Numbered from the stretch's first letter, positions 36,586-49,060 are shown. The stretch is 64,000 nucleotides of DNA from Halisarca cf. caerulea (GCA_963170055.1 CAUJGJ010000003.1:358844-422843), one strand, 5' to 3'. The notes: generated from the letters alone by a model not told the origin. Numbers and translations are program-made.

Positions 36586-37173
36586 ATGATTAGTCTTCCA
36601 TACAATAACTATTACTTCATATTTCCAGTGTATTCCTGCCGGCCATTAATAATAGCCAAGGCATGCAAGAACTCTTATGACCAACAAATATTTATCCAGG
36701 ACCTGCATGTATTAATTGTTATTATAAATAATAATAATTATTACATTGTACATTGTATATTCTTATGATTGTAAATGATTATTATGAATATCATATTACA
36801 TATTATTAAGGATTTGGCAGTTAATGATGATAACTAATGAAGTTAATAGCCCAATAGTCACAGTGATACGCTGAAATGAAATAATTGTTGGATGCATTCG
36901 AGATACTATGACACGCAGGTGTGTAATGTCCGAATCCAGCCATAAATTTAACGTAATACGGCTTCATGCAATGAATTTCATTATAGCAGTAACCACAAGG
37001 ATTTGTCACGTGCGGATAGCCTGATTTTGGTGAAGTATACGCAAGTATACGAGAAAGGTCCTTACTAAAATCCAGAACGGAACGGAACATGCTATTTTCA
37101 AACATTGAAATCACTTCTAGCAAACCACATTATATGTGAATTTGGCAGAATCAGAGGAAACTGATTAACACAC

Positions 37174-37174
37174 A

Positions 37175-37252
<78 letters not shown>

Positions 37253-37821
37253 AGTGTTGGGGTCATTACTTTTGAAAAGTAATCTCATTACATATTGCAT
37301 ATTACTATGAAAACTTGTAATGCATTACAGTTACATATTACTCAATAATAAATGTAACTTGTAATAATATTACAGATTACATTTGCTCCCGCAAACTGCA
37401 TCCAAGTTTCATCCCTGTGAGAATTTTAACCGTCTTAAAGGTGAACATCAACATGGTCATGTACATGATTGAATGTTAGAACCAGCCTAAGGCATTCCCA
37501 AAAACAAATGTAATGAATATCACAACCAAGACAATCTCTGCTGGTATACTGCATATGTAGTGCAGTCCAGAACACTAGGGATGTGACATCTAACTAGCCA
37601 CTCTGTGTTGTCCTTGACGACAGAAGCTCTGCTTTTACTTATAAACTTTATTATAGCTACAAACCTACTTAGGTTTAGCATGAGGTAATATTTTATTTTC
37701 ACCACAGAGCTATTTGTAATATATTACTAGTTACAAGGTAGGTATTTAGTTATATTACTTAATTACTGAAAAAGTAATAATATTACGTAATATATTACTT
37801 CGGTATTTAGTTACCCCCAAC

Positions 37822-37902
<81 letters not shown>

Positions 37903-37931
37903 ACACACACACACGCATGTACACACACACA

Positions 37932-37979
<48 letters not shown>
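37174..37979 (+). repeat. (CA)n microsatellite split by a hAT element
   Basis: CA repeats at 37174-37251 and 37826-37979 flank the transposon. The right part carries tcac, gcatgt and agac interruptions. Confidence 0.95.
37252..37825. mobile_element. Non-autonomous hAT-type element, 574 bp
   Basis: CAGTGTTGGGGTCATTAC at the left and CCCCCAACACTG at the right are the well-known hAT terminal pattern, with many internal attac/gtaat motifs. It is inserted in (CA)n, so the expected 8-bp duplication (acacacac) is consistent but not independent evidence. Confidence 0.85.
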
Positions 37980-37980
<1 letters not shown>

Positions 37981-38079
37981 CTTCTTATAACACCTATACT
38001 TCAAAAGACTGTATGGCCAGAACTGACCTCTATTAATATTTCATATCTGCACAGTAAATGTCACTGGTGGTAAGGATAT

Positions 38080-38828
38080 TACAGGGTGTTTATAATCGTC
38101 CAAGAATAACATGCAAGAATGGCCGTGTTGAAATAGCTTCATGAATTATGGATTGTTTCTGCTTAGTTGACAAGATTTTCGCCCAGTTCTTCTAACTGGA
38201 CGAAAGTTGTATATATTCCGCGCATGTTGATGCTTAACTAGCAATTGTTTCTATTGTTTGAAGAAAGATAGCAAGCTAGGAATGCATAGCAGTTTTAGAT
38301 AAACTTTGCCTTTAAATCCCTTCCAATTCACATGAAACGACATGAAAAGACAGAACAAGTAGTGAACTATCCAAAAATCGCTCCGGGCTATAGGTTATAA
38401 TCTACCGTTAAAAAGTTATAACAGAAAAACCTGTTTTTTCACCCTTCAAACGGCCAAAATGCAGCATAAATGGTCAATTAGCAAGAAACTGCTTAATTGT
38501 AGCACTATGCCCGGAACAATTTTACAAAGCAAAACATCTTAAGGCTCCATCGAATTAAGATATGACGAGATTTGAAGGCATTTAGAGGTCCGACAAAGCG
38601 GCTTTATCTTCTCCTTCAACAAAACTGTCATTTTCGTGACGTTTCATGAATACGTAGGCGCAACGTCACAAAAGTCCCCTTCTCTTCCCATTCTGCTGAT
38701 ATGTGAAATTTGCAACATCATTTAAAAGACACTCAATGATGTATTGAAAGCAGCCACTAATTGATGACGTAGAAAACAAGCACTGCCTACAATCGGAACA
38801 AGCAACAGACGGTTATAAACACCCTGTG
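38080..38828. mobile_element. CACAGGGT-family TIR element with AT duplication, 749 bp
   Basis: It begins tacagggtgtttataatcg and ends cggttataaacaccctgtg, with AT at 38078-38079 and 38829-38830. About 90% similar by eye to 45175-45933. No ORF of note. Confidence 0.85.
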
Positions 38829-39944
38829 ATCACCATGTCACTTTTTGCACTGCTAAGAGCCCTCTCCACCTGTGAAACATTCATTAAGGCCTTAGCATAA
38901 TTATTAAGAAAACTATGCTCCACAGGAATCAGAGTCATACTGCACATTTGATTGACAAGGACGGAATCTAGCTGGAACTAGCGTCAAAACTGCCCCCGAT
39001 TCCCCCAAACTCACGAAATGTGGTTTGCTAGAAGTGATTTTAATGTTTGCTGCTGATTTCCCTAGTTCCTGTTCCGTTCCATTCCGGATTTTAGTTAGAA
39101 CCACGAGAAATATGTTCTAACGCTTTCGTACAACATGTGATAGCATGTGACAACAGGCTTAAGAAGAGTTGTGTTCAAGCGTGAAATTTATTTGGGAAAG
39201 GCGGTGGTAAAAATCTCAACCTGGAGGATCGTGAGTAGGTCCATCATGTTCCCAATAGTTGAAACCACGTTGAAAGATTCCTGGAGCTCTGTACCTTTTA
39301 TATCATTCGAGTTATGTCCCGTGTTTTGTAGCTTGAGACCTCGGAAAGGGAAGTAAACCCCTGGACAGAACAGCCATGCTTCAAGCTACCAGCTAGTGCA
39401 GACTCCAGGAATCTTTCTGTTAGTTATTGAATCCAAGGAGTCGTGTGAATTTACTGGTATCTTCAGAAGCTGAGATGTTTACCACCGCCTCTTCACCATT
39501 TTCTTGACTTTAAAGCTCATGAAAGAAATGTTGTTGGCAAGTGCAAGTTGTCGCAGAGAATCGTTAGAAGTGTACCAATATAACTTCATTATGTTCAGAA
39601 TACAAACGAACCAGTGAAGATCACGATAATCTTATCCAGAAAGTGAAATGAAGCATATGATTTGAGTGATTCCAACAGGGAAGCCATTTTGAGTTATGGC
39701 CAAAATTGGACATAACTCACCTGCGCACCGGCGCATCGTACTTGGCCAGGGTCCTCCTCACTTTTTTCCTTCTAATTCAGCAGATGATGTGGATGGTTAA
39801 AATTCCCTATCATATCTTATAGCTGTTTGCAGTCTTCATGAACAGTTTCCTTTTGTTGTTTGCAGAAATTATGTAGAACAGGGTTTTTATACCCTTCAAT
39901 TATTTTTTAAAGACTTGCCACAAAAACGTCTGGACCCTTTCGCC

Positions 39945-40225
39945 AGTGGTTACTCTTAGACTAATAGCCTTCAATTAGTGGCTTCTCTAGCAGTCTTTAG
40001 CAAGTGGCTATTCCAGCCAGTGGCTACTCTGGCAGCCTTTAGCCAGTGGCTACTCTAGCAATCTTTAGCCAGTGGCTACTTTAGCAGCCTTTAGCCAGTG
40101 GCTACTCTAGCAATCTTTAGCTAGTGGCTACTTTAGCAGCCTTTAGCCAGTGGTTACTCTAGCAGCCTTTAGCCAGTGGCTACTCTGTCAGCCTTTAATC
40201 AGTGGCTACTTTAGCAGTCTTTAGC
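39945..40225 (+). repeat. About 25-bp minisatellite, about 11 copies (first arm of the duplication)
   Basis: Unit agccagtggctactctagca plus gccttt. The same array occurs at 59668-59858 at the start of the second copy of the segmental duplication. Confidence 0.92.
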
Positions 40226-42060
40226 CAATGATGAGAACTCACCCACAACTTTGTGGTTTGATGAGTATTAATTAGATGAGGTGTAGTTTTCCTTTTCTGT
40301 GTGGTTTGGTGAGGTGCAGTGTTCTTCCCTAGCAACATGTACATATACAGAATATAAGGAGATGTTTGTTGTTCACTAAATGCAGTGTTGATCCATGCAT
40401 AGATTCTAGGCTATAACGCTCGCGAACGCATAGCGTCATAGGTACTGGATTGGAAACGGAAGTAACGTTTAGTATTACATTTATATTGTTGTATACGAAG
40501 TATTCTTTGTTACGGTTAATTGATTAATCGGCTGCTGCGAGAAACCTCAAAGTGTGTCGAAAAAGCGTCATTTCCGAAGTGCACAAGTCGCCGTACATTT
40601 CAACAAAGGTGAGAAACCACACAGTAATAACATATGAATGTACTTGTACAAAAACTGAATCAAAAACAACGCTAAATGAAAAGTTTCAGACACTTCTTGC
40701 AGTTGTACAGCTTTTGAGCCCCTGGAGAACAGGTTTTGTACCTATATTGGGAAAACAGAAGCAGGAAAGAGAAAACAAATAACACGTACAGAAACTACAT
40801 AGAATATGACATGCCTTAAAAGCAGAAATTATTGCAATAATGCTTCCTAAGGTTCACCAGCCAAGCTCGTAATTGCATTTCAGAGTGCACTTGTCGTACC
40901 TCTGCTGAAAAGAAAGAATTGCATGTAAACACCAAACTAGTATTAGTTGAAAGACCAGGCAGTGGTATGCGCCCTCCACAGAGTTTGGTCAGTATCAAAT
41001 GCTTTGCATGATATTTACAGAGGTACAATTCAAACAGGCGTATGTGGACAATCACACCCCTTCCATATCATGGATCATGCACAAATTGAGGACCTCAAAA
41101 AGTTAGCAGATTTGAACTCGGCACATGCATGCAGCAGAGTACTAGCATTTGCTAGATGGCTATATCATCCACAGGATAGCACATGGCACAGGCTTGAACA
41201 ATAGAGGAGTACACGAAATGGCTTACATACCTTTGTCAACAACGGAAACCTTAAGCGGGCACAAGTTGAGGTTTACTCGCTCTTTAGCCAGTGTGAACTC
41301 CCATACAAAACAGCTGTAGGCACTTTGCAATCATTTTCTTCTTGAAATCTTCCTGCAGAGGATGATGACATCCGAGAACACTCTGCACGGAACACGATTG
41401 CCAAGCGGGTCTTCAAATCGCCGACAAAGCAACCGATAGTAATAGCAAATGCAGATATACTTCTTACGTAAAAGAATTGTAGAGGGATTGACAGGATCAC
41501 AAGGAAAGAACGTCGAGAAAGCTGCTCCTTTTCGATTAGCTGTTTTCCGAAAAGCCTTAAGTATGGTATGACATCATGATAATGTCAATAGCAACGTAAC
41601 ACGAGTTTGTTCGCTCACACTTCCGTTTCCTATCCAGTATCTAGGGCGTCGTACCGTGGTAAGCGACCTAGCCTATCATCTATGATCCATGCAACCCTCA
41701 CTTGTAGTATGCACCAGTGCTACCAATAATACCTGTCCACTTTAGTGTTTGCATGCATGGACCATCTTCACAACCAGCTCATTATTTGGGGCTGAATTGG
41801 AGGTGTCCTCATACATACAAGTTCTATTAGTACATGATGTGTGGTGGTAGTTTCTGTATAAATATCTGCTGTGTTTGCTGTCCATTAGGAATGCTTTCTT
41901 TTGAGGATAACCCTGTAATTATAATCATCGAGCTCTTCCCTTAGCAACACATGTGGACGTCCTTATAAGGACATGCATTGTTATGATAATAGCACTCACC
42001 ACAAGTAATGAGAAATGTAAACACTGAGAGAAACATTCGGGCATTGAGCATGCAGTGTAT
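40226..42060 (+). repeat. Segmental duplication, copy 1 (interrupted by a transposon)
   Basis: Outside the insert at 40400-41682 this sequence aligns in the same orientation with 59859-60370: gatgagaactcacccacaac, acatgtacatatacagaata, tgctaccaataatacctgtc, ttataaggacatgcattgtt. Small differences are frequent. No gene was recognised in it. Both copies start with the same minisatellite. Confidence 0.85.
40400..41682. mobile_element. 1,283-bp insertion with 11-bp target duplication
   Basis: The copy-2 allele at about 60013-60033 has a single tgatccatgca, whereas here it occurs on both sides (40389-40399 and 41683-41693). The insert ends tagattctaggct and agcctatcatcta are imperfect inverted repeats. 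A duplication of 9-11 bp is typical of Mutator-like transposons. No transposase was recognised, and short ORFs inside are of unknown meaning. Confidence 0.75.
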
Positions 42061-42078
42061 GTGTGTGTGCGTGTGTGT

Positions 42079-42163
<85 letters not shown>

Positions 42164-42166
42164 CAT
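42055..42166 (+). repeat. (GT)n microsatellite
   Basis: An imperfect then pure GT run of about 110 bp at the end of duplication copy 1. Confidence 0.96.
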
Positions 42167-43523
42167 GTAATAATGGCCCAGTGGTAGCCATCAGTTGATT
42201 TTGGTGTTTTTCCACACTAATCAACTAGGTTTTTAGTTAGTTGTTTAGGTAACTGTTTACTGATTTGAAGAAGATTATTCTTACTGTTTTTCAAATTGCC
42301 CACTTTCTGGGATTGGTGGATTGTTTTTAACCATCTCACCACATAGAGGGTAAAAGTTGTCCTTTTTGTGGTAAAACTTTCAGATGTCTTGGAAAGCACC
42401 TGCAACACTGCCCTCAATGTGATAGTCAACCTTACCAACAGTATCTGACAACTAAACAAGGAAAGAAAATTCGATCTTTTGGTGACTCTTTCATTACTGC
42501 ATGTCCTGCCTGTCATCAGACTTTTCAACGCCTTGATGTCCATTTACGTTGGAACCCACAGTCACTGTGTCGCAATCCCTTACCTGCTGATAAATCATCT
42601 CCTGCTTTATTGCTCCCACATAATCAGCACATGAGTTACAGGTTCATGTTACGCAGACATTGAGACCTGTTCTTTCCAACGGCAATTCCACTTCTTCCAC
42701 AACAGACCCCAACCAGACAATTCCGCATCCACAACCTACTTTAACCAAGTCTTCACACACAGATACATCACCACCATCAGAATCACAGTCTCCTCCCACT
42801 ACAATTCCACCCCATACTGTTGTCTCAATGATTGGTTTAAAAGCTCCATTATGTGTTCCCCATGTGAAGGATCATGCAGCTTGACTCCTTTGCGATGATT
42901 TTATAGGATATAGGGTATAGGGTATTCTTATTTAACCTGGGGAACCTTTAGCCAGAGGCTACTGTAAGTGGCACCCAGAAAAGAAAAGGGGCAAAAGGCA
43001 AAAACAAAAACAACAAAGGGGGTGACTGTACAAAGATTTAACAAAAGAGTTCGAGGTTTGCATTATGATGAAATGATAATAGAATGAATAGATGAGCAAA
43101 AATTATAAATTTAGTCATTAGTGAATGGAATAAATTCAATCTGTAATGAGATAAGATTATTGGTGCATGTGTATGAAAATAGTGTCTGATTGATGATATG
43201 TACAAAATCATATTGTCAATGAGTTATTCATTTAAAAAGTGATTTTCACATAGTTTAGTGAACACCCGAAAGTCCGCACAGCATCGAATGTTATTTGGTA
43301 GTGATTTTGTACAATTGACTATTTTGCCACAAGTCTTGAGTGTACAAGATATTGAGGAAAAAGTGAACATTTTCTCCAGTGGTCTATATAGTTTCTTTGG
43401 TTCCAACTTTGGCTATATACACAGGGTACAGAAGTCTACAAAACGAACACGCAGACATGACAGGAAGATGAAGCAGTTACGTGTTGAGAAGAACAAGGCC
43501 CGTCGTAAATATAGAGAACGTAT

Positions 43524-44249
43524 GTGAGACATGTCCAGATTTGTTATGATAGAGCTTCCCAGTTTGCATAGTGATATAATGTTATTTTGCGGCGCCTTTA
43601 AGTTATTAGTCACGCATTTATCTCGTGATTCAGGCTGATATTCGGGCATATACGAATACCGAATCCGCGTTTAGTGACGTTTTCGTACGTCACGTTTAAT
43701 TCTGTCACATGCTGGCCTGTGACCTAACTGGATGTCCTTTGAAATTCTGGCTTTCGGCTGAGCGCAACGTGAAGAAACAAGCTGGAGACGGTTTATGGGT
43801 GCCAACTTGGAGCCATTTGTAATATACAACTTTTCCATGCGGAGGCAAAAGAACCTTTACTCCTGTCGCAAGTTACAACAGGTTGAATTTTGCTGTTTGC
43901 ATGAGGGTCGTTTTTACAGATCTCGGCTTTGGAGCGGATTTGTCAATGCCTCCGCATGGAAAAGTTAGTAAATGTTTCGTTATAGCGATTTAAGTGTTTA
44001 AATAATCTTAGAAGCATTCCACCATCTTGCGCCCAAAGCATTTCACTTTTTAGTAGGGGTTAGGAAAACCACATGAGCTTCTTCGTGAATTAACCAGATC
44101 TTTTAAAATGGTAATTCTCGAAATGTTTATGCCTCTACCTACATTTTAAGCCGTCGTTTGACGCTCTGAAGCTTCTACAAGTTCAGAACAAAGGCTGTGA
44201 AAAAGACCAAAACTTTTCACACCTCCGAATTAGCGCGGACATGTCCCAC
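43524..44249. mobile_element. GTGRGACATGTCC-family element with AT duplication, 726 bp
   Basis: GTGAGACATGTCCAG at the left and GCGGACATGTCCCAC at the right, with AT at 43522-43523 and 44250-44251. It interrupts the basic region of the LINE (the Arg-Met codons ...cgtATg). It contains an inner 20-bp perfect hairpin pair (43828-43847 / 43947-43966). Confidence 0.82.
43828..43966. repeat. Internal hairpin module (aacttttccatgcggaggca arms)
   Basis: Perfect 20-bp inverted arms around an approximately 100-bp loop inside the element at 43524-44249. A diverged equivalent (acttccatgtggggga arms) lies inside the related element at 62260-62399. It may be a nested MITE or a structural module of the family. 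Confidence 0.7.
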
Positions 44250-44270
44250 ATGCAAAGCAATCAGAAATGG

Positions 44271-45034
44271 CACAGGGTGTTTATAACCATGTTTTACTTG
44301 TTCCGATTGTGGGCGGTGCTTGTTTTCAGCGTCATCAATTAGCGGCTGTTTTTAATGCGTCATTTAGCGTCTTTCAGCTGCAGGTGACATACAGAATTTC
44401 ACATATCAACAGAATGGGGGAAGAAGGCGTATTTTGTGACGCTATGCCTACGTATCCGTGAAACGTCACAAAAATGGCAGTTTTGTTGAGAGCGAAGATA
44501 AAGTCGCTTGGTTAGACCTCAGATGCCTTCGAATCTCACCAAATCTAACTTCGATGGAATCTTAAGATGTTTCGGTTTGTGAAAATCTTTCCGGGCATAG
44601 TGCTACAATCAAACAGTTTCTCGCAATTGGACCATTTATGCTAATTTTGGCTGTTTGGAGGGTGAAAAAACAGGTTTTTTGGTTATAACTTTCTTACGGA
44701 AGATTATAACCATAGCCCGGAACGATTTTTGGATAGCTCACAACTTGTTCTGTCTTTTCATGTTGTTCGATATGAATTGAGAGGGATTACAAGGTGTAAC
44801 CAAGGCGAAGTTTGTCTGAAACTGCAATGTATTCCCAGCTCGCTATCTTTCTTCAGACAATAGAAACAATTGCTAGTTAAGCATCAACATGCGCGGAATA
44901 TATACAACTTTCGTCCAGTTAGAAGAACTGGGCGAAAATCTTGTCAACTAAGTAGAAACGATCAATAATTCGTGCTGCTATTTCAAGACGGCCATTTTTG
45001 CATTTTATTCCTGGAAGGTTATAAATACCCTGTG
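44271..45034. mobile_element. CACAGGGT-family element in the LINE, 764 bp
   Basis: cacagggtgtttataacca at the left and ggttataaataccctgtg at the right, with GG on both sides. It lies 20 bp after the previous insertion, separated by LINE sequence only. Orientation is opposite to the copy at 45175. Confidence 0.85.
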
Positions 45035-45174
45035 GGAGAATTGAAATCTGTTGTGACCAGTCTTGTTGGTGATTATCATAGATTAGTTCAGGAAGATAGC
45101 AAGCTACGCCAAGCATTCATCCGTGAAACTACCATGAAGTCCATCAAGAAAGAAAGGTCTAGATGCGCACGTGA

Positions 45175-45933
45175 CACAGGGTATTTATAACCGTCCGGGA
45201 ATAAAATGCAAAAATGGCCGTCTTGAAATAGCTTCACAAATTATCGATCGTTTCTACTTCGTTGACCAGATTTTCTCCCAGTTCTTCCTACTGGACGAAA
45301 GTTGTATATATTCCGCGCATGTTGGTACTTAACTAGCGATTGTTTCTATTGTCTGAAGGAAGATAGCAAGCTAGGAATACATAGCAGTTTTAGACAAACT
45401 TCGCCTTGGTTAGACCTCAGATCCCTCTCAATTCCCATTAAACAACACGAAAAGACAGAACAAGTGGTGAGCTATCTGAAAATTGTTCCGGGCTATAGGT
45501 TATAATCTTCCGTAAGAAAGTTATAACCGAAAAACCTGTTTTTTCACCCTTCAAACGGCCAAAATTTAGCATAAATGGTCCAATTGCGAAAAACTGCTTG
45601 ATTGTAGCACTATGCCTGGAACGATTTTCGCAAACCGAAACATCTTAAGATTCCATCGAAGTTGGATTTGGTGAGATTCAAAGGCATCTGAGGTCTAACC
45701 AAGCAACTTCATCTTCGCCCTCAACAAAAGTGCCATTTTCGTGACGTTTCACGGATACGTAGGCAAAACGTCATAAAAGTCGCCTTCTTCCCCCATTCTG
45801 TTGATACGTGAAATTTCGTACATCATCCGAAAGACGCCAAATGACGCATTAAAAACAGCCGCTAATTGATGACGTAGAAAACAATCACCGCCCACAATCG
45901 GAACAAGCAACAGACGGTTATAAACACCCTGTG
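45175..45933. mobile_element. CACAGGGT-family element in the LINE with GA duplication, 759 bp
   Basis: cacagggtatttataaccgt and cggttataaacaccctgtg termini, with GA at 45173-45174 and 45934-45935. Excision in silico with one GA removed restores the LINE reading frame (R-C-A-R-D-I-W-N-F). That confirms the 2-bp duplication. Confidence 0.9.
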
Positions 45934-48834
45934 GATATTTGGAATTTCTCAAATGAGTTACTTGGCGACAGGAAGAGTACCAATATTGACCTGACTTTTA
46001 CAATGGACGCTTGTGATGATTTTTTTTTCTCAACATAATCCAACAGTTCTGACATTTCTATTGATCCTGCTCCATGGATGGTTCCAAGACAACCTCCCAC
46101 TTCACAGTACAATCTATTTGTGTTTACCTCTGAGGAGGTAGAGCGTCGCCTGAAGAAGTGCAGGAATGGCTCCGCCCCCGGGCCTGTTGATCAGATCCCA
46201 TACTCCATCCTCAAGAGATGTCCATCAAGCTCTCTTGTCCTTGCATATATCATCAATTGCTGTCTCTCGTCATCTTTTTTCCCACGTGTGTGGCAGATAG
46301 CCTGTCATCAAGCTCATTAACACACCAGCAGCTCAGTCAGTCTCTGATAACCCGTCCTACTTCAGGGCTATTGCTCTTACATCCTGTATTGGCAATGTTT
46401 TCACTTCTATACTTAAAGATCAAGCATTAGACTATGCTGTATGTAAGGCCTACCTCAATACTACAATCCATAAGGCCTTTGTAAATGGAGAAAACCAGTG
46501 GTACCTTAAATTATCAAAAATGATCAAGGAGACAAAGCATCAACAGAGAAATCTCAGTCTATGCTGGATCGACCTTGCCAATGCATATGGCAGCGTCCAA
46601 CATAGACTCATCTATCTTGCTCTTGAGCATTTAATTTACCACTTCCCTGCCACTTTCATCCGATTCATCCGTAGCATGTACTCCAATCTATTTGTATTGT
46701 TTATCACCAACTGCTGGTGTACTGATCCCTTTCCCCTCCAGATAGGTATCTTCCAAGGAGAACCCCTATCTGTGATGATTTTCAATCTAGTCATCAACTT
46801 ACTTGTTGAATTCATCCAGGAGTTCTATAGTCAGCTTTTTATAATTATCGATTCTCAGGATCTCCACACACCGTGCCTCTCCTCCAATATGCTGATGACA
46901 GTTGTCTGGTGTCCAACAGCCTTGCTAACCATCAGATTCTGTGCACAGCTATACAGACAAGTGGCTCATTTGGGCTAACATGAAAGCAAAAGTTTCAAAA
47001 TGCAAGGTTTTGGAAATTCTGAGAGGGAAAATTCAACAGGGTCCCTATATTACTCTTAGTGGATTACCATGCAGTATCCCCAATCAAGGGTTCGTCTTTC
47101 AAGTTCTAGGGCCTACCAGTCTTCAATTCATTAGACAACACATGCAGAGTACCGTCACTCAGTCTCACAGAAGCTTAATCATATGTTGACGCAATTTCAA
47201 AGGAAACAGAAGCTAAAAGTGTACAGTGTTGGAGTGTGCTCATGGCTCGTATGCCTGCTTCTCATAGTCGCTCTACCCATCACGTGGGTGGAACTTACAC
47301 ATCATCGCCACACAATTTCTCAAGAAATGGGCTGGATTAGTTAAGTGTGCAACAACAACCATCTTGTTCATGAAAACAGCTAATGGAGGGTTGAGCCTCC
47401 CTTCCATCTCAACTTTTTACAAGAAGCTCCAAGTACCATTTTTTCACTCAGCTTTTAATGTCCAGAGACTCAATTGTGCACTTTATAGCTGACTGTATTT
47501 TGAAAGATGATCTACACACAACAGGCTCTGCATTCCTGCCCTCCGTTGTTGTCCGTGATTGCATGGCACATGATCCTGGTATGTCTCGTGCAGCCCTCAA
47601 AAGATTGTCACAGTCACAGTTACAGAGTCAGATGACCTCTCTCGTATACACTATCTGCAGTCTCTCGAGGTGCAAGGGGAATGCTTTCGCTCTGTTGACA
47701 GTAGTTGCTACAGCATATGGATTGCTGCTGTTCAGGCTCTTCCTGACATCTCCTTCAAGTTTGCATTGAATGCCACTCTGGATACCTTGCCACACAACAA
47801 GAATCTTAAATTTTTTTCACAAGTGGAAGAAGCTGGAATCCAGTAATTGCCCTCTCTGTGGCAAGGTTCAGTCCCTCCTACATGTACTGAACAATTGCAG
47901 TGTTGCCCTCAACCAACGGCGCTACGACAGCAGGCACAACACCATCCTAACCCATATTAATCTATTATTGAATCACACTGTAGTGATTACCACCTAATAG
48001 TAGATCTCCCCGAGTGTCCATACAATCGCCCCGACTTCCTCATCTCTGATCTCAGACCAGATATTGGGATATGGAACACAGACAAGAAGAAGTGTTTCTT
48101 GATTGAACTTACAGTCTGTTTTGATACAATATCGGACGGCATATTGGAGAGGAAAATGCTTCGATATGTTGACTTTGTAGTATATGTAGTGCAATGTTAT
48201 TTAGTGTAGTTTTGTAAGTGTTAATTATTAAGTAGTGTATGGCGCACGCCGCCTCTTTGTTGGACTGAGTGTATGTTTTCTTGAAGTGATTTTGGCAACC
48301 CGGATTGTGGGGCTCTGCAAAACAGTTCAGTTACAGTGTTTGCGTTCGTCTCTCCCTTGCGGATATTACAGACTTGAGTGAGCACATTCACTCCTCTGGA
48401 TATTCTTGCACTGTTTTACCCTTACAAGTTGGTTCCAGAGGCTTTAGTGACTTATCTAGTTTTGAGCCTCTTTGTTCCTCCTTGAGAATCAAGTCAGTAC
48501 CCTACCAGATGTTCCTAAAGGAAGTTGCCACTGATGCCATCATCCGATCTTTCCAGATTTGGAGTAGGCGGAACTGCACTTCGTAACTGTATTTTTTCTG
48601 CCATAGTTTAGACCGTGTAGAACATTGGTTAAATTATACTTGAGACAATTTAGGTGTATGTACGTACTCAGTGTAGTAGTCTTATATATTAGTCTCTTTT
48701 GTTTTACAGTCACTTTAGCAGATTCTTATGTGCTGTGTTTTACTAACAACACATTGGAATTTTGTTATCCTTTGTGACTCTTAGTCAAAGTATTGTACAC
48801 TTTTCTCTGTATAATATTGATGATTAAGTGTAAA

Positions 48835-48953
48835 AAAAAGTGTGCGTGTGTGTGTGGTTGCATGTGTGTACGGTGAGGGTATGTGTGTACGTGTGTGTAT
48901 GTATGTGAGAGTATGTGTATATGTCTGCACACGCACACACGCACACATACACA

Positions 48954-49034
<81 letters not shown>
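48835..49034 (+). repeat. (GT)n/(CA)n compound microsatellite
   Basis: A GT-rich stretch (48840-48930) switches to pure CA (48940-49033), so the region is self-complementary. It separates the two LINE remnants. Confidence 0.93.
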
Positions 49035-49060
49035 ATTCCATTCTATTCTGCTCCTTATCC

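Larger units (their letters stand above)
36914..39725. mobile_element. Large composite CGCAGGT-family element with long inverted arms
   Basis: The left end cgcaggtgtgtaatgtccga and right end ggacataactcacctgcg are inverted, flanked by CA on both sides. Inverted inner arms (aatcacttctagcaaaccac near 37110 and its complement near 39010) show the arms are over 150 bp long. It has received a hAT-type element (37252-37825) in its (CA)n tract and a CACAGGGT-family element (38080-38828). Confidence 0.72.
42338..48590 (+). pseudogene. Non-LTR retrotransposon (R2/NeSL/HERO-like, restriction-like endonuclease), broken
   Basis: The order of recognisable parts is N-terminal CCHC/CCHH zinc fingers (CPFCGKTFRCLGKHLQHC at about 42355, CPACHQTFQRLDVHL at about 42508), a Ser/Thr/Pro linker (42660-42880) and a basic region (43440-43527). 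Next come the reverse transcriptase (46130-46990: NGSAPGP, DLANAYGSVQH, FQGEPLS, YADD), a C-terminal CPLCG...H...C finger (47850) and a restriction-like endonuclease (RPDFLIS, IELTV, GYSCTVLPLQVGSRGF at 48010-48440). This domain order defines RLE-type LINEs, which copy themselves by target-primed reverse transcription. It is disabled by many frameshifts and stops and by three DNA-transposon insertions. Confidence 0.85.

Noticed and set aside
41925..42224. His/Thr-rich minus-strand ORF
   Set aside because: It is translation of a (GT)n microsatellite.
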